A model generated the notes under the pieces. That model saw only the letters and a list, made by a program, of their open reading frames with translations, searched no databases and had not been told where the DNA came from. A stretch of 64,000 nt of DNA from Flavonifractor hominis (GTDB taxonomy: Bacteria > Bacillota > Clostridia > Oscillospirales > Oscillospiraceae), in NCBI RefSeq assembly GCF_040095835.1, contig NZ_JBBMFT010000008.1, positions 1 through 64,000 on the forward strand, written 5' to 3'. A program made the position numbers and the translations under genes. Below are positions 58,000 to 64,000 of this stretch, one piece after another. Numbering within the stretch: position 1 is the stretch's first letter; the number at the start of each line of letters is the position of its first letter.

Positions 58000-60630
58000 T
58001 TATTCTTTGGTGTGTTTTCCACCGGCCACCAGCTTAACCAGCTGGATGATCAGGGTAGGCAAAACAGCCAGCAGCACCACCTGACCCAAGCGGCTCAGGC
58101 TAAAAGCGGGCGAAACCAGGAACAGCCCTTTGAGGCCGGGAACAAAGAGTACCGCCAACAGCAGCACCACCCCGGCGAAGAAAGCCAGCACAGAATACTT
58201 GTTGCTGGAAAACTTCAGGTGGAAGATGGACTCAGCGCCCCGGCAATTGAAACCGTGGAAGAGCCGGGCCAGGGTCAGCGTGGCAAAGGCCATGGTAGAG
58301 GCCAGCATGGCATCCCCGCCCTGATACCCCAGATAGAACGCAACCATAGTAGCCACGGCAATGAGCAGTCCCTGTCCTCCGATACGGGAGAGGAGCGGCC
58401 GGTCCAGAATCGGTGCCTTGGGGTCCCGCGGCTTACGGTCCAGCAGCCCCCGGCGGGCAGGTTCCATTCCGATGGCAATGGCGGGCATGGAATCGGTCAG
58501 CAGATTGATGAACAGCAGATGCACCGGCTGGAACGGAACAGGCAGAGCCATCAGGGAAGCATACAGCACACAGAGGATCCCCGCCGTGTTGCCCGAAAGC
58601 AGGAACTGGATGGCATTTCGGATATTTTCATACACGCTGCGGCCATTGACCACCGCCTTAACGATGGTGGCGAAATTGTCGTCGGCCAGGATCATAGAGG
58701 CGGCGTCTTTGCTCACTTCGGTGCCCGTGATGCCCATGGCCACACCGATATCCGCTTTTTTGAGGGCGGGTGCATCGTTGACGCCGTCGCCCGTCATGGA
58801 TACAATGTTGCCCCGGCGCTGCCAGGCATTGACAATGCGGATCTTGTGCTCGGGGGATACCCGGGCATACACCGAGATCTTGGCCAGGCGCTCATCCAGG
58901 TCGGCATCGGTCATCTCGTCCAGCTCCACTCCGGACACCGCCTCGTCCCCATCCTGGAAAATCCCCAGCTGCCGGGCAATGGCAGTGGCGGTCACCTTGT
59001 GATCGCCGGTAATCATAATGGTGCGGATACCGCCCCGCTTGGCATCGGCCACCGCCTGGATCGCCTCGGGCCGGGGCGGGTCGATCATGGAAATAAGGCC
59101 AATAAAGGTAAATTCACTCTCATCCTCCAGGGTGAGAGGCCGCACAGTGTCCAGCTCCTTGTAGGCAAAGGCCAGTACCCGCAAACCTTCCATGGAAAGC
59201 TCCATATTGGTGCGTGCGATCTCCTCTTTCCGCTGAGGGGTCATCTCCACCTTTCCCTCACGGGTAAGCAGCCACTTGGACCGGTCCAGCAGTACATCAA
59301 TTGCGCCCTTGGTGAAGAGGGTAGGCACTCCATCGATGTCGTGCAACGTGCTCATCAGCTTGCGGTCGGAGTCAAAGGCCAGCTCCCCCAGCCGAGGGTG
59401 CTGAGCACGATAGGCTTCCTCATCGATACCCAGCCGGTCGCCCAGCATCACCAGGGCTACCTCGGTGGGGTCACCGATGGCGGTACCGGTTTCCTCGTTG
59501 GTAGTGGCGTCACTGGCCAGCAGGGCAGCTTTGAGCAGCAGGCGCTGTACATCGTTGACCAGGTCCAGCTCTTCCCCCTCCAGTAGCGAGCCGTCGGCGT
59601 ACAGTTTCTGAGGGGTCATCTTGTTCTGTGTCAGGGTACCTGTCTTATCCGAGCAGATGACCGAGACGCTCCCCAGGCTCTCCACCGCCTTCAGGTCCTT
59701 GATGATGGCGTTCTGCCGGGCCATTTTCTGGGTGCCCATAGCCAGTACAATGGTAACGATGGAGCTGAGGGCCTCGGGGATAGCGGCCACCGCCAGAGCC
59801 ACGGCAAACATCAGGGAATCCAATACCCCCATACCCGTACGGAAGATGGAAAGAGCAAATACCACAGCGCAGATAGCCATGATGACAATGGCCAGCTTGG
59901 CCGAAAAACTGTCCAGGCTCTGCTGCAGGGGGGTCTTGCGCTGCTGGGTCTGGTTCATGAGGGCCGCGATCTTGCCCAGCTCGGTATCCATACCGGTGGC
60001 AGTGACCAGCACAGTGGCCCGACCGTAGGTCACCAGGGAGCCGGAGAACACCATGTTCTTCTGGTCGCCCAGAGCCACCTGCTCGGCGGTGATGGCCTCG
60101 GCCATCTTGTCCACGCCCTCACTCTCACCGGTGAGGGAGCTCTCATTGACCTTGAGGGAGAAGTTTTCCAGCACCCGGCCGTCGGCCACTACCATATCCC
60201 CGGCCTCCAGCAGTACGATGTCACCGGGCACCACATCGGCAGAGGGGATTTCCACCCGTACGCCGCCCCGCAGGACTTTGGCCGACGGGGAGGACATAGC
60301 CTTCAGGCTTTCCAGGGATTTTTCCGCCTTCAGGTACTGCACCGTGCCCAGCACGGCGTTGAGAATGAGTACGGCAAAAATTACAATGGTGCTCTCCACA
60401 TTCTCCGACACAGCGGAGATGAGCGCCGCCACGATGAGGATGACCACCAGCAGATCTTTAAACTGCTCCAGGAAAATCTGCAGTACGCTCTTCTTTTTCC
60501 CCTCGGAGAGCTTGTTGGGGCCATACTTCTCCAGACGGCTGCGGGCCTCCTGATCGGCCAGGCCGCCGGCGGAGGCCTGCTGCGCCTCCAGGGCCTGCTG
60601 GGGCGTTTTTCGATAATAAGCCTCGGACAT
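58000..60630 (-). CDS. P-type (P2) cation-transporting ATPase, probable Mn(II)/Ca(II) exporter
   Basis: An 876-residue P2-type ATPase. The actuator motif is SLTGESEG and the phosphorylation site SDKTGTLTQNKM has D328. Nucleotide-binding motifs and the hinge MTGDGVNDAPALKKADIG follow. Ten membrane helices with AAIPEALSSIV in M4 and a C-terminal NLLTDSMPAIAIG complete it. It resembles SERCA/PMR1-type pumps. The ATG at 60630 has AAGGAAGG upstream; a 38-codon extension is rejected. A manganese riboswitch in its leader suggests that Mn(II) is the exported ion. Confidence 0.94.
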   Translation of the reverse strand: MSEAYYRKTPQQALEAQQASAGGLADQEARSRLEKYGPNKLSEGKKKSVLQIFLEQFKDLLVVILIVAALISAVSENVESTIVIFAVLILNAVLGTVQYLKAEKSLESLKAMSSPSAKVLRGGVRVEIPSADVVPGDIVLLEAGDMVVADGRVLENFSLKVNESSLTGESEGVDKMAEAITAEQVALGDQKNMVFSGSLVTYGRATVLVTATGMDTELGKIAALMNQTQQRKTPLQQSLDSFSAKLAIVIMAICAVVFALSIFRTGMGVLDSLMFAVALAVAAIPEALSSIVTIVLAMGTQKMARQNAIIKDLKAVESLGSVSVICSDKTGTLTQNKMTPQKLYADGSLLEGEELDLVNDVQRLLLKAALLASDATTNEETGTAIGDPTEVALVMLGDRLGIDEEAYRAQHPRLGELAFDSDRKLMSTLHDIDGVPTLFTKGAIDVLLDRSKWLLTREGKVEMTPQRKEEIARTNMELSMEGLRVLAFAYKELDTVRPLTLEDESEFTFIGLISMIDPPRPEAIQAVADAKRGGIRTIMITGDHKVTATAIARQLGIFQDGDEAVSGVELDEMTDADLDERLAKISVYARVSPEHKIRIVNAWQRRGNIVSMTGDGVNDAPALKKADIGVAMGITGTEVSKDAASMILADDNFATIVKAVVNGRSVYENIRNAIQFLLSGNTAGILCVLYASLMALPVPFQPVHLLFINLLTDSMPAIAIGMEPARRGLLDRKPRDPKAPILDRPLLSRIGGQGLLIAVATMVAFYLGYQGGDAMLASTMAFATLTLARLFHGFNCRGAESIFHLKFSSNKYSVLAFFAGVVLLLAVLFVPGLKGLFLVSPAFSLSRLGQVVLLAVLPTLIIQLVKLVAGGKHTKE

Positions 60631-60672
60631 ATTTGGTTCCTTCCTTTCCCAAAATTCCGGAGGATGGGTAAC

Positions 60673-60810
60673 AAAAAAAGACCCTCCGCCAACTGCCGCA
60701 TAGCACGACAGTTGTCGAAAAGTCTTGTTACCACATGGGCGCATACCGCCAGATCCGCAATGCAGACCGTGGTGTTGACGGCATGACTTTCAAACTACTC
60801 CCTTTTCAAC
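60673..60810 (-). ncRNA. yybP-ykoY (manganese) riboswitch with terminator
   Basis: Read on the minus strand, the P1 strand GTTGAAAAG (60810-60802) leads into GGGAGTAG. CCGTCAACACC and, near the 3' end, GGTAACAAGAC follow, all hallmarks of the yybP-ykoY aptamer. P1 closes with CTTTTCGAC (60722-60714). AAGAC (60726-60722) can instead pair with GTCTT (60682-60678), with CAACTG/CAGTTG inside and a seven-T run (60679-60673), forming a terminator that competes with P1. Mn(II) binding should favour read-through. Very likely. Confidence 0.87.
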
Positions 60811-60817
60811 TGCCGCT

Positions 60818-60846
60818 ATGATAACACACACCAGCCGGCAAGTCAA
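60818..60846 (-). promoter_or_regulatory. Promoter of the riboswitch-controlled ATPase
   Basis: On the minus strand TTGACT (60846-60841), 17 bp, TATCAT (60823-60818). Transcription would begin just before the aptamer. Confidence 0.8.
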
Positions 60847-60897
60847 TGGCTTTTTCCAGTATAGACACATTTCGTCCCACTTATGCGTCCATCGGCA

Positions 60898-60926
60898 TTG
60901 ACGCTCCTCTTCCGGTCCAGTATACT
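60898..60926 (+). promoter_or_regulatory. Promoter of the PsiE-like gene
   Basis: TTGACG (60898-60903), 17 bp, TATACT (60921-60926), 28 bp before the ATG. Confidence 0.82.
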
Positions 60927-60954
60927 AAATATAAACTGTCGAAAGGAGAAATAC

Positions 60955-61380
60955 ATGAAACATAAGCTCATCCCTCCCCTGCTCAAGGCCGCATGGGTAC
61001 TGGAAGTTGTTGTAGGCATAGCCATTCTGGTGGCCACCGTGATCCAGCTGGTTCTGGTGGGAAACCAGACCTTTTCCGGCCTGTTGAGCGGGCAATTCGA
61101 CCTGGACGGATTTTTTACCAGCATCATGACCATCGTAGTGGGCATTGAGTTTCTCAAGATGCTCATTCTCCACACCCCCAGAGCGGTCACCGATGTGCTC
61201 TTGTTTGCCATTGCCAAGCAGCTGGTGGTGAGCCATCCCAGTTCCATGGATACTCTGCTGGGTGTGGCGGCGGTGGTGCTCATCTTCCTGGTGAAAAAGT
61301 TTCTACATACCGACGACGACCATCTCTCCGCCGCCGACCGCCACATGGCGGCCCATGCCAAACCATCTGAAGACGAATAA
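60955..61380 (+). CDS. PsiE-like small membrane protein
   Basis: A 141-residue protein with four membrane helices (LEVVVGIAILVATVIQLVLV, FFTSIMTIVVGIEFLKMLIL, VTDVLLFAIAKQLVV, LLGVAAVVLIFLVKKFL). The GIEFLKMLILHTPRAVTDVL stretch resembles the PsiE family named for phosphate starvation in E. coli; function is unknown. AAAGGAG precedes the ATG. It is a single gene, divergent from the Mn-regulated ATPase. Confidence 0.75.
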   Translation: MKHKLIPPLLKAAWVLEVVVGIAILVATVIQLVLVGNQTFSGLLSGQFDLDGFFTSIMTIVVGIEFLKMLILHTPRAVTDVLLFAIAKQLVVSHPSSMDTLLGVAAVVLIFLVKKFLHTDDDHLSAADRHMAAHAKPSEDE

Positions 61381-61387
61381 ATGCGCC

Positions 61388-61415
61388 GGGGCGCAGGCAA
61401 TTCTGCCTGCGCCCC
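61388..61415. terminator. Bidirectional terminator
   Basis: GGGGCGCAGGCA pairs perfectly with TGCCTGCGCCCC, loop attc, between the convergent PsiE-like and obgE genes. Confidence 0.8.
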
Positions 61416-61423
61416 CATTGCGT

Positions 61424-62704
61424 TCAGCGCTGATATTCAAATTCCAGGTTGTACAGCGAGACGATATCCCCATCCTGAATCCCCATCTCCTCCAACCGGT
61501 CGAACAGGCCGGACTGGCGGAGCATCTTGTCAAACCAGTTGCGGGACTCGTAATCGCCGAAGTTGACGTTGGCCATGAGCCGCTGCAGCCAGGGGCCCTC
61601 CACGATCCAGGTATCATCCTCATGGACGATGCTGAGGGGCTCGGACGTATCCACCTCCGGCGGGCGCTCCACGTAGGTGGGCTCGTACACCGTGATGGGG
61701 GGCAGGTGCTCCAGCTGACGGGCGGCGGCAAACATCAGCTCCCGAGTGCCCTGCTGCGAGGCAGCGGAAATCTCATAAAACGGCATGCCCAGGGCCTCCA
61801 CATGGGCTTTCAGAGCCTCCAGCCCGGAGCGGTCGGCGGCGATATCCACCTTATTACCCGCCACGATCATCGGCCGGGAGGCCAGATCAGGCCCATACTG
61901 CTTGAGTTCCTCCTGGATGGCCTCGAAATCGGCCACCGGATCCCGGCCCTCACTGCCCGACACATCCACAACGTGGATGAGCAGCCGGCAGCGGTCAATA
62001 TGCCGCAGGAAATCATGTCCCAGACCTGCGCCCTCGGCCGCACCCTCGATGATACCCGGGATGTCGGCCAGTACGAAGGACACGCCCTCTTCCACATACA
62101 CCACGCCCAGGTTGGGGAACAGGGTGGTAAAGTGGTAATTGGCGATCTTGGGCCGGGCTTTGCTCACCACGCTGAGCAGGGTAGACTTGCCTACGTTGGG
62201 GAAGCCAACCAGGCCTACATCGGCCAGCAGCTTCAGTTCCAGGATAACCTGCCGCTCCTGGCCAGGCAGACCGGCCTTGGCAAAGCGGGGCACCTGCCGG
62301 GTGGGGGTGGCAAAGTGCTTATTGCCCCAGCCGCCGTTGCCCCCCCGGGCCAACACAAAGGAATCGGTCTCGGACATGTCGCAGATAATCTCGTTCGTCT
62401 CCGCATCCCGCACCACGGTGCCCCGGGGCACTTTGATGATGAGGTCCTCACCGTCCTTGCCGGAGCAGCGCTTGCCCTGGCCGTCCATGCCGTTGCCCGC
62501 CACATACTTGCGCTTGTAGCGGAAATCCATCAGGGTGGACATGTGTTCATTGATCTGCAAAATCACACTGCCGCCCCGGCCGCCGTCGCCCCCGTCAGGG
62601 CCGCCCGCGGCCACGTACTTCTCCCGGTGGAAGGCCACCGCGCCGTTTCCGCCGCTGCCCGCCTTGACGGTAATGCGTGCGGTATCTACAAAGGGTGCTG
62701 CCAT
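61424..62704 (-). CDS. obgE: GTPase ObgE/CgtA
   Basis: A 426-residue Obg GTPase for 50S assembly and stress control. The glycine-rich Obg fold (1-158: GSGGNGAVAFHREKYVAAGG, GGNGGWGNKHF) leads into a G domain with G1 GFPNVGKSTLL, G3 DIPGIIEGA and G4 NKVD. A C-terminal OCT domain (WIVEGPWLQRLMANVNFGDY) follows. It completes the rplU-prp-rpmA-obgE cluster, separated from rpmA by a terminator-like hairpin. Confidence 0.96.
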   Translation of the reverse strand: MAAPFVDTARITVKAGSGGNGAVAFHREKYVAAGGPDGGDGGRGGSVILQINEHMSTLMDFRYKRKYVAGNGMDGQGKRCSGKDGEDLIIKVPRGTVVRDAETNEIICDMSETDSFVLARGGNGGWGNKHFATPTRQVPRFAKAGLPGQERQVILELKLLADVGLVGFPNVGKSTLLSVVSKARPKIANYHFTTLFPNLGVVYVEEGVSFVLADIPGIIEGAAEGAGLGHDFLRHIDRCRLLIHVVDVSGSEGRDPVADFEAIQEELKQYGPDLASRPMIVAGNKVDIAADRSGLEALKAHVEALGMPFYEISAASQQGTRELMFAAARQLEHLPPITVYEPTYVERPPEVDTSEPLSIVHEDDTWIVEGPWLQRLMANVNFGDYESRNWFDKMLRQSGLFDRLEEMGIQDGDIVSLYNLEFEYQR

Positions 62705-62728
62705 AAATTCCCTCCTTCATACAGAAAA

Positions 62729-62757
62729 ACGCCCCGAACCAGGGGGTTCGGGGCGTT
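62729..62757 (-). terminator. Terminator between rpmA and obgE
   Basis: ACGCCCCGAACC and GGTTCGGGGCGT pair around aggg; on the minus strand TTTTTCTG follows. It probably reduces read-through into obgE. Confidence 0.88.
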
Positions 62758-62767
62758 TTATGCGCAA

Positions 62768-63052
62768 TTACTGAGCGATCTCGACAATGGAGACCTGCTT
62801 GCGGTCCTTGCCCAGGCGCTCAAACTTGACCTTGCCGCTCTTGAGGGCGAACAGGGTATCATCGCTGCCCTTGCCCACGTTGACGCCGGGATGGATATGG
62901 GTGCCCCGCTGGCGAACCAGAATGTTGCCGGCCAGAACGAACTGACCGTCGCCGCGCTTCACGCCCAGGCGCTTGGCCTCGGAGTCACGGCCGTTACGGG
63001 TGGAGCCGACGCCCTTCTTGTGGGCGAAGAACTGAAGACCGATGTTCAGCAT
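62768..63052 (-). CDS. rpmA: 50S ribosomal protein L27 (Prp-processed form)
   Basis: A 94-residue L27. The N-terminus MLNIGLQFFAHKKGVGSTRN has the Firmicutes extension with cleavage motif LQFFA, removed by the Prp protease encoded just upstream; the mature protein starts at the A after FF. The body is canonical (GSTRNGRDSEAKRLGVKRGD, RGTHIHPGVNVGKG). The ATG at 63052 has GGAGGTG upstream. Confidence 0.97.
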   Translation of the reverse strand: MLNIGLQFFAHKKGVGSTRNGRDSEAKRLGVKRGDGQFVLAGNILVRQRGTHIHPGVNVGKGSDDTLFALKSGKVKFERLGKDRKQVSIVEIAQ

Positions 63053-63102
63053 GGTATCACACCTCCAAACTTGTGTGTTGAATGGTCGCCGCACCGGAGA
63101 GG

Positions 63103-63435
63103 TCAATCCTCCTCCAGCACGATAATATGGTCAGGATATTCCTCATGCAGACTGGCAAAGTGCACCATAAGCGCGGTCAGAAGGGTCTGGCACACACTTT
63201 CATTGGCGTCGCTCAGTCCACCTGGGATACGCAGGGAGATGGATGCGTCCTGCTCCCGGATCTTTACCGCAGCCCCCAGTCCTAGCACGTCGTTGACGGC
63301 GCACTCGGTGAGACGGACGGCACTGGTCACGGCAGCACAGACGATATCGCTCCCCGCTTCGGCGTAGCCGCTGTGGCCCTGCACAGTGAGGCCCACGATG
63401 CGCTCGCCCTCCATGTGAAAACGAACTGTGGTCAT
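63103..63435 (-). CDS. prp: Ribosomal-processing cysteine protease Prp
   Basis: A 110-residue Prp (YsxB) protein with catalytic His in GHSGYAEAG and Cys in GSDIVCAAVT. It cleaves the N-terminal extension of L27, whose gene is next in the operon. Gene order rplU-prp-rpmA is standard in Firmicutes. The gene is 1 bp after rplU. Confidence 0.95.
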   Translation of the reverse strand: MTTVRFHMEGERIVGLTVQGHSGYAEAGSDIVCAAVTSAVRLTECAVNDVLGLGAAVKIREQDASISLRIPGGLSDANESVCQTLLTALMVHFASLHEEYPDHIIVLEED

Positions 63436-63436
63436 C

Positions 63437-63748
63437 TTACACGGAGATCTTGCCGATGGTCACCTTGGTGTAGGGCTGACGATGGCCCTGCTTACGGCGA
63501 TAGCCCTTCTTGGGCTTGTACTTGAAGACGATGATCTTCTTGCCCTTGCCGTTCTTCACCACGGAAGCATCCACCTTGGCGCCCTCCACCACGGGAGTGC
63601 CAACGGTGATCTTCTCGCCGTCGATGACAGCCAGGACCTTGTCGAAGGTCACGTTCTCGCCGGCCTCCACGGGCAGCTTCTCGATGAACAGGGTATCACC
63701 CTCCGCCACCTTGTACTGCTTGCCGCCGGTCTCGATGATCGCATGCAT
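63437..63748 (-). CDS. rplU: 50S ribosomal protein L21
   Basis: A 103-residue L21 (MHAIIETGGKQYKVAEGDTL, VFKYKPKKGYRRKQGHRQPY). It binds 23S rRNA and is first in the L21-Prp-L27 operon. A good promoter and a structured leader precede it. Length is standard. Confidence 0.97.
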   Translation of the reverse strand: MHAIIETGGKQYKVAEGDTLFIEKLPVEAGENVTFDKVLAVIDGEKITVGTPVVEGAKVDASVVKNGKGKKIIVFKYKPKKGYRRKQGHRQPYTKVTIGKISV

Positions 63749-63751
63749 GTA

Positions 63752-63863
63752 GTTTCAACTCCTTCATTACGGGCTCGCTGTCGGGGGCGGGAGCACGAAA
63801 CTCCACTTGCAGACCCATTCAAAGCGGCTCTGATAGTATATCAGCGAGTTTTGGAAAAGTCAA
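63752..63863 (-). promoter_or_regulatory. rplU promoter and leader (L21 leader candidate)
   Basis: On the minus strand TTGACT (63863-63858), 17 bp, TATACT (63840-63835). The roughly 75-nt leader has a GGAG/CTCC hairpin and a second GC-rich one before AAGGAG. Position fits an autoregulatory L21 leader, but the match to the known motif is not certain. Confidence 0.6.
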
Positions 63864-64000
63864 GGTTTTTTCAAACTTTTTTCATCCATACGGCCAAAAT
63901 ACCAGCCGGTGACCCCATCTTTTTTCACCAGCGCCCGGTCGGACAGCCGCAGCACCACGGAAAGCACGTCGCCTGGCTCCACCGCCAGGCGGTAATCGGT
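63860..64000 (-). CDS. 3' end of an unidentified gene (cut by window edge)
   Basis: An open minus-strand frame enters at 64000 and stops at TGA 63862-63860, giving 46 residues (DYRLAVEPGDVLSVVLRLSD, then VKKDGVTGWYFGRMDEKSLK). GC-rich codon use supports coding. No family is recognised from this fragment. The rplU -35 element overlaps its stop codon. Confidence 0.55.
   Translation of the reverse strand, partial: TDYRLAVEPGDVLSVVLRLSDRALVKKDGVTGWYFGRMDEKSLKKP

Overview
The window is chromosomal DNA of a GC-rich, low-branching Firmicute. The gene families (FeoB-associated Cys-rich peptide, YedF plus DUF3343, Prp-processed L27, long PurL, FHA-FtsW, a sporulation-type promoter on a collagen-like gene) suggest an anaerobic, spore-forming gut clostridium of the Oscillospiraceae type. 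This is inferred from gene content only. No rRNA or tRNA gene was seen.

Left backbone (1-25,905). The window opens inside an SLH-domain surface protein. A ferrous-iron uptake operon follows (feoA, feoA, feoB, a small Cys-rich FeoB partner, a DtxR-like regulator) with palindromic operator candidates. Next come prfC, a HAD phosphatase, a minimal SufC/SufB iron-sulfur pair with a thioesterase, a ferritin-like protein, a cell-wall pair (FHA-FtsW/RodA and a class B penicillin-binding protein), a YedF/DUF3343 selenium-type pair, purL, an extracellular solute-binding protein, pgeF, secA, a DUF3298 lipoprotein and rlmD.

Mobile element (25,904-41,524, about 15.6 kb, visibly AT-richer). A serine-recombinase element sits in the 3' end of rlmD. 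It carries a small DUF6061-type protein, an unknown membrane-anchored 503-residue cargo protein, a LytTR/DUF3021/ABC-2 transporter operon, a pMV158-type oriT, a sigma-like protein, two alpha/beta hydrolases, DUF6076 and XRE proteins, a CHC2 protein and a P4-type primase-helicase, a small HTH protein, a MobV relaxase and the large serine recombinase. No type IV secretion genes are present, so it looks mobilizable (IME) rather than self-conjugative. Integration replaces the last codons of rlmD with a 99-codon element tail, and the recombinase takes its own last six codons, stop and terminator from the host gene.

Right backbone (41,525-64,000). A BlaI/BlaR-like pair is followed by a Gld-like ABC/GldG/DUF4340 operon and a two-component system. 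Then come a collagen-like protein behind a sigma-K-like promoter with a downstream glycosyltransferase, a split ThrE-type exporter, a YjjG-type HAD, an SGNH hydrolase, a DUF4358 lipoprotein and an ECF sigma/RsiV-like pair. A P-type cation ATPase lies behind a yybP-ykoY (manganese) riboswitch. The region ends with a small PsiE-like membrane protein and the rplU-prp-rpmA-obgE ribosomal cluster. The last 141 bases are the 3' end of one more leftward gene.
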